A DNA stretch of 64,000 nt, taken from contig NZ_JBNAFR010000001.1 of assembly GCF_049800775.1 (NCBI RefSeq), forward strand, positions 124,001 to 188,000. Direction: 5' to 3'. This DNA comes from Dinoroseobacter sp049800775 (GTDB lineage: Bacteria > Pseudomonadota > Alphaproteobacteria > Rhodobacterales > Rhodobacteraceae). The notes beneath the pieces were generated by a model that was not told the DNA's origin, searched no databases, and saw only the letters and a list, made by a program, of their open reading frames with translations. Below are positions 25,808-36,300 of this stretch, one piece after another. Position numbers and translations under genes: made by a program. Position 1 is the first letter of the stretch. Every line of letters begins with the position of its first letter.

Positions 25808-26983
25808 TCAGGAACCATTCATCGGGGCCGAGACCGCCCGTGAAGCAAAAAACCGGGCCAAACGGGCCATTCCCTCGGCAATATCCCCGGTCGCCCGGGC
25901 ATAGGACAGACGAATCGTGCGATGCCCGCGATGGGGATCGAAATCGAGCCCCGGGGTCAGGGCCACCCCTGCCTCTGCAAGGATTTCCGCGGCCAGCGCA
26001 CGGCTGTCGGTACTCAGATGCGCCACATCCGCATAGACATAGAAGGCTCCGTCGGGCGGCGCGAAGGCGGTCAGCCCCGCCGCCGTGAGCCCGTCGATCA
26101 CAAGCTTGCGATTGGCGGCATAGACCGCGCGATTGGCCTCCAGCTCGGCCTCGGCCTCGGGCTGGAGCGCGCCGAGGGCCGCGACCTGCGCTGCATGGGG
26201 CGCGCAGATGAACATGTTCTGGGCCAGCCGCTCGATCACGCGGACCTGCGGTTCGGGCATGACCATCCAGCCGATCCGCCAGCCGGTCATGGAGAAGTAT
26301 TTCGAAAAGGAGTTGATGACACAGACATCCTCCGAAATCTCCAGCGCCGAGACCGCCCGCGCCCCGTAATGGAGCCCGTGATAGATCTCGTCCGAGATGA
26401 AGGAGCGGCCCCGGGACTGGCAGGCCTCGATCAGCCCGCCGAGCTCCGCATGATCCAGCATGGTGCCCGTGGGGTTGTTCGGTGAGGCCACGATGGCGCC
26501 CCGGATATCCGCCTCGGCCAGGGCTGCGGACGGCAGGCGGTGTCCCTGCTCCGCATGGGTCGGCAGGCCCACCGGCGTCAGCGACAGCGCCTTGAGGCTC
26601 TGGCGATAGGACGGATAGCCCGGCTCGGCCACGCCCACCCGGTCGCCCGCATCAAAGAGCGCGGTGAAGGCCAGCAGAAACGCCGCCGAGGATCCCGCCG
26701 TGACGATGACCCGGTCCGGAGCAAGATCCACATCGTACCAGCGCCCGTAAAGCTGTGCGATCGCCGCGCGCAATTCCGGCAGGCCCAGCGCCACCGTATA
26801 GCCCAGCGCATCCTGTTCGAGCGCGGCGGCCACGGCCTGCCTTGCGGGGGCGGGTGCGGCGGTGCCGGGCTGACCCACCTCCATATGGATGATGTCCCGG
26901 CCCGCCGCCTCGGCGCGGCGCGCGGCCTCCATGACATCCATCACGATAAACGGATCCACGTCGGCACGGGTTGAGTTTTGCAT
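25808..26983 (-). CDS. PLP-dependent aminotransferase, class I/II
   Basis: The 391-residue product is a fold-type I aminotransferase of the aspartate aminotransferase family. Visible signatures are MEVGQPGTAAP, the SPNNPTGTM loop, the PLP lysine Lys228 in INSFSKYFSMTGWRIG and the C-terminal carboxylate-binding Arg in HRTIRLSYA. Substrate specificity cannot be read from this. Two adjacent ATGs follow AGGGAGG; ATG 26983 has the better spacing (5 nt) than ATG 26986. It is divergent from the M48 protease gene and probably heads a transcript with amiC. Confidence 0.92.
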   Translation of the reverse strand: MQNSTRADVDPFIVMDVMEAARRAEAAGRDIIHMEVGQPGTAAPAPARQAVAAALEQDALGYTVALGLPELRAAIAQLYGRWYDVDLAPDRVIVTAGSSAAFLLAFTALFDAGDRVGVAEPGYPSYRQSLKALSLTPVGLPTHAEQGHRLPSAALAEADIRGAIVASPNNPTGTMLDHAELGGLIEACQSRGRSFISDEIYHGLHYGARAVSALEISEDVCVINSFSKYFSMTGWRIGWMVMPEPQVRVIERLAQNMFICAPHAAQVAALGALQPEAEAELEANRAVYAANRKLVIDGLTAAGLTAFAPPDGAFYVYADVAHLSTDSRALAAEILAEAGVALTPGLDFDPHRGHRTIRLSYARATGDIAEGMARLARFFASRAVSAPMNGS

Positions 26984-27035
26984 CATAGCCTCCCTAGGGT
27001 GCAGGCGTATGTCGCAACCCGGTGGAGTAAGGTCA

Positions 27036-28379
27036 ATGACAAGCCTCTGGCACAGCCGTCTCGCAGGTCTCCTTCTCGCCCTGACCCTGGCGATCACCGC
27101 CCTGCCCGCCAGCGCGGTGACGATCATTCGCGATGCAGAGATCGAACGCTCCCTGCGCGAACTGGCCCGGCCATTGATGGCGGCGGCGGGGATCAACCCG
27201 TCTCAGGTGGATATCTGGGTGATCGATGACAGCAAACTGAATGCTTTTGCTGCCGATAACCGAACAATGGTCCTTCATTCTGGGTTATTGATGACATTGG
27301 AGACCCCGGAGCAGGTTCAGGCGGTCATCGCCCATGAAATCGCGCATATCTCGAACGGGCATATCGCGCGGCGCATGGCGAATTTCAAAGCGTCGAACCG
27401 GCTGGCACAGCTTGGCCTCGTTCTGGCCGCAGCGGCCGGCGCGGCAGCGGGGGATCCGGGCGTCGGTGCGGTGGTCGGCTTTGGCGCGGCGGAATTCGCC
27501 CGCCGGGGCTTTTTCAGCCATACCCGCGCCGAAGAGGCCGCCGCAGACCAGTCCTCTGCGCGGTTTCTCGCCAATGCCGGGATCTCCCCCGTGGCGATGG
27601 TCGAAGTGCTCGAGATCTTTCGCGGGCAGGAAGCGCTGACCACCAACCGGCAGGATCCCTATGTCCGCACCCACCCCCTCACGCGGGACCGGCTGCGCGC
27701 GGCCCAGGGCTATGCGGCGGCCTACAAGGTCAACGAGCTCTCGCGGCAATCGGAGGCCTATTGGTTCGCCCGGATGCAGGGCAAGCTGACGGCCTTTCTG
27801 CGCAACCCGAACTGGACCCTGCGCCGGGTCAAGGCGTCCGATGGGTCCGAGATCGCGACCATGCGCCGGGCGATTGCATATCACGAGAAACCGGACCCGG
27901 CCCGGGCCGCGCGCGAAGTGGCCAAACTGGTGCAGATGCGCCCGAACGACCCCTATTACCAAGAGTTACAGGGGCAGATCGCCTTCGAGACCCGGCGCTA
28001 CGCGGACGCCGTGCGCGCCTATGAACGGGCCGTGGCGCTGGCCCCGCGCGAACCATTGATCCAGGCCCATCTCGGGCGCGCCCTGCTGGCTCAGAAATCC
28101 AGCGCGAGTGACCGCAAGGCGCTGCAGATCCTGCAATCGGCCTATAGCAAGGATCCGGGCAACCCGTCGATGCTGCGGGATCTGGCCCAGGCCTATGCCC
28201 GCGCGGGGCAGAACGGGATGGCCTCGGTCACCACCGCCGAGCGCTACGCGCTGTCGGGGCGGCTGCGGGATGCAGGGCTGCATGCGCGCCGGGCGCTGGG
28301 GCTGCTGCCTCAGGGCTCGCCAGGCTTTGCGCGGGCACAGGACATCGCCCGCACCGCCGAGCGCGCCGCCAAACGCTGA
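27036..28379 (+). CDS. M48 family periplasmic metalloprotease with TPR repeats (BepA-like)
   Basis: The 447-residue product has a signal peptide (1-27, ending ASAVT), an M48 peptidase domain with His100-Glu101-xx-His104 (AVIAHEIAHISNGH) and the third ligand Glu in RAEEAAADQ, then a TPR region (about 290-445; YYQELQGQIAFETRRYADAV). This is the layout of BepA/YfgC, which degrades misassembled BamA and LptD in the periplasm. ATG 27036 gives the signal sequence; GGAG and AAGG lie just upstream. It converges on der with a 3-nt gap. Confidence 0.92.
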   Translation: MTSLWHSRLAGLLLALTLAITALPASAVTIIRDAEIERSLRELARPLMAAAGINPSQVDIWVIDDSKLNAFAADNRTMVLHSGLLMTLETPEQVQAVIAHEIAHISNGHIARRMANFKASNRLAQLGLVLAAAAGAAAGDPGVGAVVGFGAAEFARRGFFSHTRAEEAAADQSSARFLANAGISPVAMVEVLEIFRGQEALTTNRQDPYVRTHPLTRDRLRAAQGYAAAYKVNELSRQSEAYWFARMQGKLTAFLRNPNWTLRRVKASDGSEIATMRRAIAYHEKPDPARAAREVAKLVQMRPNDPYYQELQGQIAFETRRYADAVRAYERAVALAPREPLIQAHLGRALLAQKSSASDRKALQILQSAYSKDPGNPSMLRDLAQAYARAGQNGMASVTTAERYALSGRLRDAGLHARRALGLLPQGSPGFARAQDIARTAERAAKR

Positions 28380-28382
28380 GCC

Positions 28383-29861
28383 TCAGCCCTTGAGCGACGG
28401 CTTACCCAGATGCTTGCGCAGGCGCGAGGGCGTGGACTTCTTCTTGTCCTTGTAAGGGTTCGCGTCGGACTGGCTGCGCAGGGTCAGCCGGATCGGCGTG
28501 CCCGGCATGTCAAAATCCTCGCGCAAGCCATTGACGAGATAGCGGGTATAGCTCTCGGGCATCTTGTCGGGATAGGAGCACATGACTACGAAGCCCGGGG
28601 GCCGGGTCTTCACCTGGGTCATGTAGCGCATGCGGATCCGACGCCCGCCCGGCGCGGGGGGCGGATGGGCCTCGACCATGGCCGAGAGCCAGCGGTTAAG
28701 TGCGGCCGTGGGCACCCGCCGGTTCCAGACCGCATGGGCCCGCAGGATCGCCTCGCGCAGCCTGTCCATACCCCGCCCGGTCTTGGCCGAGACGGTGATC
28801 AGCGGCGCGCCCTTGAGCTGCGGCAAAAGGCGGTTGAACGCCTCCTTCAGGTCGCGCAGCTTGGCCTGCTTGTCATCCTCGAGATCCCATTTGTTCACCG
28901 CGATGACCACGGCGCGGCCTTCGCGCTCGGCCAGATCGGCGATGCGCAGATCCTGTTGCTCGAACGGGATCCCCGCATCGAGCAGGACCACGACCACCTC
29001 GGCGAATTTCACCGCGCGCAACCCGTCCGAGACGCTGAGCTTCTCGAGCTTCTCCTGCACCTTGGCCTTCTTGCGCATTCCGGCGGTGTCAAAGATCCGC
29101 ACCGGGAGGCCGTCCCAGTCCAGCGCCAGCGAGATCGCGTCGCGGGTGATCCCGGCCTCTGGCCCGGTGAGCAGGCGTTCCTCGCCCAGAAGCTGGTTGA
29201 TCAGCGTCGATTTCCCGGCATTCGGACGACCCACCACGGCCACCTGCAGCGGTTTCGACGTGGTGGGGACGCGCGGCGCATCTGCGCCCAGCTCGGCCTC
29301 TTCGGTGCTCAGGCTCACATCGGTTTCCGGATCCTCGTCCCGGGCCGCCTCGGCCTCTTCCTCATAGGCGTCGATCAGGGGCATCAGGGCCGCGGTCAGG
29401 TCGGCCATGCCCTCGCCATGCTCGGCACTGATCGCCAGAGGCTCGCCCAGACCCAGCGCATAGGCCTCGATCAGACCGGCCTCGGCGGCGCGGCCCTCGG
29501 CCTTGTTCGCGCCGAGCAGGACATGGGCGTTGGCCTTGCGCAGGATATCGGCAAAGACCTCATCCGTGGGCGTCACCCCCACCCGCGCATCGATCAGGAA
29601 CAGGCAGGCATCGGCCATGCTCACGGCGCGTTCGGTCAGCCGGCGCATCCGCCCCTGCAGGCTGTCATCCGTGGCCTCTTCGAGCCCTGCCGTATCGATC
29701 ACTGTGAAGCGCAGATCGCCGAGCCGGGCCGCGCCCTCGCGCAGGTCGCGCGTCACGCCGGGCTGGTCATCGACCAGAGCCAGACGCTTGCCCACCAGCC
29801 GGTTGAACAGCGTGGACTTGCCCACATTGGGGCGACCAACAATGGCCAGAGTGAAAGACAT
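28383..29861 (-). CDS. der: ribosome-assembly GTPase Der (EngA)
   Basis: Der has two tandem GTPase domains and a C-terminal KH-like domain and acts in 50S subunit maturation. The protein has 492 residues. The first P-loop is GRPNVGKST (9-17) and the second GRPNAGKSTL lies at about 211. DTAGLEE and DTAGMRKKAKVQEKLEKLS switch regions, NKWDLEDD and a basic C-terminus are all present. An acidic linker (DPETDVSLSTEEAELG) joins the two domains. It follows bamB by 124 nt, the same order as the yfgM-bamB-der set of E. coli. Confidence 0.97.
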   Translation of the reverse strand: MSFTLAIVGRPNVGKSTLFNRLVGKRLALVDDQPGVTRDLREGAARLGDLRFTVIDTAGLEEATDDSLQGRMRRLTERAVSMADACLFLIDARVGVTPTDEVFADILRKANAHVLLGANKAEGRAAEAGLIEAYALGLGEPLAISAEHGEGMADLTAALMPLIDAYEEEAEAARDEDPETDVSLSTEEAELGADAPRVPTTSKPLQVAVVGRPNAGKSTLINQLLGEERLLTGPEAGITRDAISLALDWDGLPVRIFDTAGMRKKAKVQEKLEKLSVSDGLRAVKFAEVVVVLLDAGIPFEQQDLRIADLAEREGRAVVIAVNKWDLEDDKQAKLRDLKEAFNRLLPQLKGAPLITVSAKTGRGMDRLREAILRAHAVWNRRVPTAALNRWLSAMVEAHPPPAPGGRRIRMRYMTQVKTRPPGFVVMCSYPDKMPESYTRYLVNGLREDFDMPGTPIRLTLRSQSDANPYKDKKKSTPSRLRKHLGKPSLKG

Positions 29862-29985
29862 GGGCGCTCTCCACGAGACAGGGCGGGCGATGAGAAGCCC
29901 GGGCTTTATCGCGCGACCGCCGCCTCGGCAATGGAGATTTTGCGGAAACTCCGCATCCCGGGCCCGGCGCGGGCCCCGGATCCGC

Positions 29986-31308
29986 TCAGCGATAGGCGCG
30001 CAGCTCGCCCGCCTCGGTCACGATATACATGGTCCGGTTCGCCACGACAGGTGCCGCAGCCGCGCCGTCGGGCATTGTGATCTGGCTGATCTGCTGACCT
30101 GATGCCGGATCGAACGCCCGCAACTGGCCATCGCCCGACGCGATATAGAGCCGCCCACCGGCCAGCACCGGGCCGTAATGGGCGAAGATCGCCTTGCGCC
30201 GCCGCTCCCGGTCGTCGGTGTAGTAAGGCAGTTGCACGGCCCAGGTCACGGCCCCCGTGGCCGCATCCAGCCGGATGAGCTCATTGCGGTCAGACACAAA
30301 GAAGAGCGCATTGCCCACGGGCCAGATCACATCGAACGCGCCCTCGCGGGCGGTCCAGTTCCGCTCGCCCGTGATCGCGTCCAGTGCTGCCACACGGCCC
30401 GCGGCGTTGCCCGCAAAGATCGTGCGGCCCACCACGACCGGGTCGCTGTTGATGTCGGAAAAGCCAGTATAGGCGCTGCCAATGCGGGAGCCGGAGACCG
30501 CGCCGCCCCAGACCCGCACCCCGGATTGGCGCAGTGCGCCGCTGATTTCGGAGGACGGGAAGGGCAGGATCACGAGCCGGTCGCTGATCGCGGGGGCCCC
30601 GCCGCCGACGATGCCGGTCCCGGACGGTGCGCCCGGCAGGGTCCAGAGCACGCGGCCATTCCGCGTATCGATGGCCCAGGCAACGCTGTCACGGGTGACG
30701 ATATAGGCAATATTTCCATCGACCGTGGCACTGCCGCTGACCGGCGCATCGAGGCGCTGCACCCAGCGCGTCTCGCCCGTGGCGACATCCATGGCCGTGA
30801 GCGTGCCAAAGCCCGAGGATGCATAGAGCGTGTCCCCCGCAACCGAGACACCCCCGCCCGCACCCTCGTCCGGGCGGTCCGTGGGCGGGGTCAGGTCACG
30901 CTGCCACAAGAGCGCGCCCCCAATGGAAAACGCCGAGACGGTCGCCAGGCTGTCGATGGTGAAGATCCGGCCATCGGCCACGACCGGCGGGTTGGCGATG
31001 CGGTTGCCGCGGCTGTTGCCTTCGCCGATTTCGGCGGACCAGGCCAGCTGCAGCCCATCGCCCAGCGCCGGATGGGTGATCGTATGGCGCACCGAGCCGT
31101 TGCGATGGGTCCAATCCGTATTGGCCACCTGCCCCGGCAAGGACACAGCAACCTCGCGCGGCGTGCGATCCACCGCCTCGGGCGCTTCGACCTCCGGATC
31201 GACAGAGGCGCGAATATCCAGCCGCTCACCGGGCAGGATCAGTTCCTCTTGCGCGCAAGAGGCCAGGACCAGGGTGGCCGCGAAACACAGCGCCGCGTTG
31301 CGGATCAT
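29986..31308 (-). CDS. bamB: outer membrane assembly lipoprotein BamB-like (PQQ-repeat beta-propeller)
   Basis: The 440-residue product has a lipoprotein signal with lipobox LASC (Cys18) and a beta-propeller of PQQ-like repeats with Trp/Gly-rich blades (GDTLYASSGFGTLTAMDVATG, GRLYIASGDGQLRAFDPASG). BamB is the scaffold lipoprotein of the BAM complex that inserts outer-membrane barrels. ATG 31308 is chosen because it opens the signal peptide. The yfgM-like gene ends 4 nt upstream, and der follows, which supports the BamB assignment by gene order. Confidence 0.88.
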   Translation of the reverse strand: MIRNAALCFAATLVLASCAQEELILPGERLDIRASVDPEVEAPEAVDRTPREVAVSLPGQVANTDWTHRNGSVRHTITHPALGDGLQLAWSAEIGEGNSRGNRIANPPVVADGRIFTIDSLATVSAFSIGGALLWQRDLTPPTDRPDEGAGGGVSVAGDTLYASSGFGTLTAMDVATGETRWVQRLDAPVSGSATVDGNIAYIVTRDSVAWAIDTRNGRVLWTLPGAPSGTGIVGGGAPAISDRLVILPFPSSEISGALRQSGVRVWGGAVSGSRIGSAYTGFSDINSDPVVVGRTIFAGNAAGRVAALDAITGERNWTAREGAFDVIWPVGNALFFVSDRNELIRLDAATGAVTWAVQLPYYTDDRERRRKAIFAHYGPVLAGGRLYIASGDGQLRAFDPASGQQISQITMPDGAAAAPVVANRTMYIVTEAGELRAYR

Positions 31309-31312
31309 GGGC

Positions 31313-31975
31313 TTACCCCTGTTCCGGCAGAAGCGACGCCACATCCCCGCCCAGCGCCACGATCAGCTGAGCCGCGCGCTGTTGCTGCGCGGCGCTGGCC
31401 CCGGCGGAGCGGATCACATCCTGCAAGGTGCTGATGGCCGCGTCGGACGCGCCCTCTTCGATCTCGAGCAGCGCGCGCTGTTCCAGCGCCAGCAGGCGGA
31501 ACGGCCCGGCGCCAAGGGTCAGCATGTCGATCATGGCGCGGCGTTCACTGCGCGCGGGGCCGGAATCGCCCATAAGTACCAGCCGCAGACGGGCGAGATC
31601 CTTGTAGAGATCCGGCGTCTCGGCTCCTGCGATCACCGCCTCGAGGGCCGCGATGGCCGTCTCGGTTCCGGTCACCGATTCCGCCGCCGTAAGCAGGCCG
31701 AGCACCGCGGCACTGGCCGGATCCGGCGTGATTTCCTCGAGCGCGAGCACACGGGTCTGTTCGCTCGTCCCCTCCAGCGCCTGATAGATCGCATCCCCCA
31801 GCGCCTGCGCCTCGGCAGCGGCCTGGGCCTTGCGATACTCGTTGAAGGCCGCGCCCCCGACGATCACGATCACGGCCACGACACCGATCCAGCCATACTT
31901 GCGCAGCAGGCGGTTCATCCGGTCGCGCCGGACCTCTTCGGAGACTTCTTCGATAAAACTGTCGGGATTGCTCAC
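31313..31975 (-). CDS. YfgM-like membrane-anchored tetratricopeptide protein
   Basis: From GTG 31975 (AAGAGG about 8 nt upstream) the product has 220 residues: a short acidic cytosolic N-terminus (SFIEEVSEEVRRDRMNRLL), one membrane helix (about 27-44, YGWIGVVAVIVIVGGAAF) and a helical repeat periplasmic domain of TPR_21/DUF2133 type. In E. coli YfgM works with PpiD at the Sec translocon. The 4-nt gap to bamB and the order yfgM-bamB-der support co-transcription and the assignment. Confidence 0.83.
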   Translation of the reverse strand: MSNPDSFIEEVSEEVRRDRMNRLLRKYGWIGVVAVIVIVGGAAFNEYRKAQAAAEAQALGDAIYQALEGTSEQTRVLALEEITPDPASAAVLGLLTAAESVTGTETAIAALEAVIAGAETPDLYKDLARLRLVLMGDSGPARSERRAMIDMLTLGAGPFRLLALEQRALLEIEEGASDAAISTLQDVIRSAGASAAQQQRAAQLIVALGGDVASLLPEQG

Positions 31976-32109
31976 GCGCTTGCCTCTTCCACCACGTCGC
32001 GTCCTCATACACCGTCCGACCGCGCAAAGCCAAGCCCTGCAAGCCCTTGCCGATGGCCAATTCTGCGACCGTTTGGGTCTTGAGCAAAAACCAGCGAAGG
32101 CCTATTTCT

Positions 32110-32128
32110 GAACTGGATGGTTTAGTTC
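32110..32128. promoter_or_regulatory. inverted repeat GAACT-N9-AGTTC upstream of the RND operon
   Basis: GAACT (32110-32114) and AGTTC (32124-32128) form an imperfect operator-like repeat with inner GGATGGTTT, about 76 nt upstream of the efflux adaptor start. The layout resembles TetR-type operators of RND efflux operons, but no regulator gene adjoins. Confidence 0.4.
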
Positions 32129-32203
32129 GACCAGATCGAGCCTTTTGGACAGCGCGCCCAAGCCCGGGAGCGCGGCTCCGCGTCGAACATTCCGGAGGCT
32201 AGA

Positions 32204-33355
32204 ATGAAACTGTTTTCGATCCTCACGGCACTTGTGGTCGTGGGTGCACTTTACGCATTGGTGTTTGAACGGGACCGTGTTCTGACCTTTGCAGGGGTCG
32301 GCAGCGCGCCCGAAATGGAGGATGTGGCCCCTGACACATCGACGGCGGCCCCGCCACCCGAGACCGACGCTCCGGCGGACGGGCTGCGCCGCGTCTCCGT
32401 GGTGGCCCTGCCCTCTTCGGCGCAAACCATTGACAGCGCGGTGATCCTGCGCGGCCGGACCGAGGCGTCCCGGCAGGTCGCGGTCTCGGCCGAAGTGTCG
32501 GGCAAGGTGATCTCGACCCCGCTGCGTCGCGGCGCGCAGGTGACAGAGGGCATGGCCCTGTGCGAGCTGGATCGCGGCACGATGGAGATTTCGCTGGTCG
32601 AGGCCCGGGCCCGGCTGGTGGAGGCCGAGATCAATGCCCGCGCTGCGTCGGAACTGGCCGATGGCGGATTTGGCTCCGTGACCCGGCGGGTGGCCGCCGA
32701 GGCCGCTCTGGAGGCAGCGCGCGCCGGGGTGGAACGGGCCGAGGAATCGCTGGCTGATACGATGATTAGCGCCCCGTTCAACGGCGTGCTGGAAGAAGAC
32801 ACCGCCGAGCTTGGCGCCTATCTCGGGCCGAACAGCGCGTCAGGATCCCATTGCGCGACCATCCTCCAACTCGATCCGATCAAGATCGTGGGCTTTGTGC
32901 CCGAGTTGCAGGTCTCCAAGATTACCACCGGCGCGCTGGCCCGGGCCGAGCTGTCGGATGGGCGGGAATTTACCGGGACGGTGACTTTCCTGTCGCGCTC
33001 CGCCGAGGAGACCACCCGCACCTTCCGCGTCGAGATCGAGATCGCCAATCCGGACCTGAGCATCCGCGCGGGCCAGACCGCCGGTGTCGGCGTGGCCGCC
33101 GAGGGCGCGGTCGCCCATCTCTTGCCGGCATCCGCCCTGACCCTCGATGACGAGGGCCGCCTGGGCGTGCGCCACGTGGTCGAGACCGATCAGGGCGCAG
33201 AGGCCGCCTTTGCCGAAGTCAGCGTCGTGCGCGACACCATCGACGGTGTCTGGCTGAGCGGGCTGCCCAGCGAGGTCAAGGTGATCGTCGTGGGACAGGA
33301 TTTCGTGACCGCGGGCACCCCGCTTGAGGTCACCCTGCGGGAGCCCGAAGCGTGA
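32204..33355 (+). CDS. RND efflux periplasmic adaptor subunit (HlyD/MFP family)
   Basis: The 383-residue product has an N-terminal membrane anchor (about 4-21, ILTALVVVGALYALVF), a Pro/Asp-rich spacer, a lipoyl half-motif (VSAEVSGKVISTPLRRGAQV), a helical hairpin (about 125-185), the second lipoyl half (ISAPFNGVLEEDTAELGAYL) and beta-barrel and membrane-proximal domains. It should link the RND pump encoded next to an outer-membrane channel. Its stop overlaps the GTG start of the pump gene, so the two are translationally coupled. No TolC-like gene is in the window. Confidence 0.93.
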   Translation: MKLFSILTALVVVGALYALVFERDRVLTFAGVGSAPEMEDVAPDTSTAAPPPETDAPADGLRRVSVVALPSSAQTIDSAVILRGRTEASRQVAVSAEVSGKVISTPLRRGAQVTEGMALCELDRGTMEISLVEARARLVEAEINARAASELADGGFGSVTRRVAAEAALEAARAGVERAEESLADTMISAPFNGVLEEDTAELGAYLGPNSASGSHCATILQLDPIKIVGFVPELQVSKITTGALARAELSDGREFTGTVTFLSRSAEETTRTFRVEIEIANPDLSIRAGQTAGVGVAAEGAVAHLLPASALTLDDEGRLGVRHVVETDQGAEAAFAEVSVVRDTIDGVWLSGLPSEVKVIVVGQDFVTAGTPLEVTLREPEA

Positions 33356-36300
33356 CAGGTCTCGTCGATTGGGCCGCCTCCCGCGCGCGGATGGTGATTG
33401 CCTTTGTGGCCTTGTCCCTGCTGGCGGGGACCATGGCCTATATCGGTCTGCCCAAGGAGGGTGAGCCGGATATCGAAATCCCCGCGCTCTTTGTGTCGGT
33501 GCCCTTCCCGGGCATCTCGGCAGAGGATTCCGAGAAGCTCGTCGTGCAGGTCATGGAGACCGAGCTCAGCGATCTCGACGGGCTCGACCGGATGTCCTCG
33601 ACCGCCTCGGACAATTACGCGGGCGTGGTGCTGGAGTTCGAGTTCGGCTGGGACAAGACCAAGATCATCGCCGATGTGCGCGACCGGATGAACACGGCGG
33701 AGGCCAAGTTCCCCTCCGGCTATGAGAAATACTCGATCAACGAGATCAATTTCAGCCAGTTCCCGATCATCGTCGTGAACCTGTCGGGCGCATTGCCCGA
33801 GCGCACATTGTTGCGTGTGGCCAATGACTTGCAGGACACGCTTGAAGGGCTTGAACCCGTTCTGGAGGCCGGTCTTGCAGGGCACCGAGACGAGATGCTC
33901 GAGGTGGTGATCGATCCCCTGCGTCTCGAAAGCTACAACGTCACCGCGGGTGAGTTGCTCTCTGTGGTGCAGAACAACAACCAGCTGATCGCCGCGGGCG
34001 AGGTGGAAACCGCCCAGGGCGCCTTTGCGGTCAAGATCCCCTCGGCCTTTGACGAGCAGACGGATGTTCTGTCCCTGCCCGTGAAGGTCAGCGGCGACCG
34101 GGTCGTGACCCTGGGCGATATCGCCGATATCCGCCTGACCTTCGAGGATCGCACGGGCACCGCGCGCTATAACGGCGACGACACGGTCGCCCTGCAGGTG
34201 GTCAAGCGTAAGGGTTTCAACCTGATCGACACCGCAACCCTTGTGCGCGAAACCGTCGAGGCCGAGCGGCAAAGCTGGCCCCGAGAGTTGCGGGAATCTA
34301 TCGAGATCAACGTGTCTATGGACCAGTCTCGGATCGTGGATTCCATGGTGCGGCAGCTCGAAGGCTCGGTCCTGACGGCGATCGCGCTGGTGATGATCGT
34401 CGTGCTGGCCGCGCTCGGCACGCGCTCGGCGCTGCTGGTGGGATTTGCGATCCCGACCTCCTTCCTCTTGTGTTTCGCCCTGCTCGCCGTGATGGGGATC
34501 ACCGTGTCGAATATCGTGATGTTCGGCCTGATCCTCGCCGTGGGAATGCTGGTGGATGGGGCCATCGTGGTCGTGGAATACGCCGACCGGCGTATCAGCG
34601 AGGGCTCGGGCCCCATGGCCGCCTATACGGAAGCTGCCAAGCGGATGTTTTGGCCCATCGTCAGTTCCACCGCGACGACGCTCTGCGCGTTTCTGCCCAT
34701 GCTCTTCTGGCCCGGGGTGGCCGGGCAGTTCATGGGGATGCTGCCGGTCACGCTGATCTTCGTGCTAACCGCGAGCCTTGTGGTGGCGCTGATCTACCTG
34801 CCCGTGGTGGGCGGGGTGGCCGGACGCATCAGCCGCACCCTGGACAACATGGCCAAGGGGCTGATGGGGCTGCCCTGGCTCGTGCGCGCGGTGCTCGCGC
34901 TGGCCTCGGCCGGGTTCATGTACACGGCCGTGCTGCAATTCCTGAACCCGACCTATCTGCTGGGACCGGCCTCGGCGGATCAGGGCTGGCAAGCCTATCT
35001 GCCCGGGGCGGGGATGATGCTGCTGGCGGCGCTGTCGCTGTCGGTGACGCTGACCTCGATCCGGTTCCGCCGCAGCCGCCGCAGGGTGCGCGCCGGCTTC
35101 CGCCGCTCACCCTTTGGCTGGTTTATCCGCTTCCTGACCGGCAATCCGATCATGCCGCTGGTGGCTATCGGCACGGTCATCTTTCTGGTGATCACCACCT
35201 TCGGGGTGTTCCAGGAGAACAATCGCGGGGTCGAGTTCTTTGTCGCCTCCGAACCCGAGCAGGCCATCGTCTATGTCCGGGCGCGGGGCAACCACTCGCT
35301 CGAAGAGAAGGACGCCCTGCTGCGTCAAGCCGAAGAGATCACCATGGCCAGGCCGGGGATCGAATCGGTCTTTGCCTTCGCCGGTGAAGGCGGGCTGAAC
35401 CAGAACACGGGCGGGGCCGCAGCGCCGCTCGACACTGTGGGCACGATCCAGATCGAGCTCGCCCCGTGGGAGGACCGGCAGGGCAGCGACTGGGCCGATG
35501 GCAACGACATTCTCGACGCGCTGGAGGCGGAGCTTAAGACGATCCCCGGGGTGCAGACCGAGATCCTGGAGATGAGCCAGGGTCCGGCCGGGGCCAAACC
35601 CGTGCATATGCGCCTGACTGGCGATGATTTCGACGCGCTGGCCGAGGCCGCCGCCACCGTGCGCGCCGGGTTCGAGGCCACCGAAGGGTTGCGCGATGTG
35701 GAAGACACACGCCCCCTGCCCGGCATCGATTGGCAGATCGACGTGGATGTGGCCGCCGCCGGACGCTATGGCGCGGATGTGGCCACTGTGGGCGCGATGG
35801 TGCAGCTGGTGACGCGGGGCATCCTGCTCGACACGATGCGCGTGCCCAGCTCGGACGAAGAGATCGAGATCCGCGTGCGCCTGCCCGAAGAGGACCGGGT
35901 CCTGTCGACGCTGGACACCTTGCGGGTGCGCACGGCCCAGGGCCTCGTGCCCCTGTCGAACTTCATCACCCGCGCGCCGGTGCCCAAGCTGGGCCAGATC
36001 GACCGGGTGGACGGCCATCGCTACTACGATGTGAAGGCAGGTGTGCGGGCCGGGCTCCTGAACGAGGATGGCGCGGTGATCAATGCCGCCGAGCGGATCG
36101 CATTGCTGACCACATGGATGGAGACCGAGGTCGAGCTGCCCGAGGGCGTGAGCTGGGAATGGACCGGCGAGCAGGAGGACGAGGCCGAGAGCCAGGCCTT
36201 CCTCATGAACGCCTTTGCCGGCGCGCTGGGGCTGATGTTCATCATCCTGCTGGCCCAGTTCAACAGCTTCTATAACGCGTTCCTCGTGCTGCTTGCGGTG

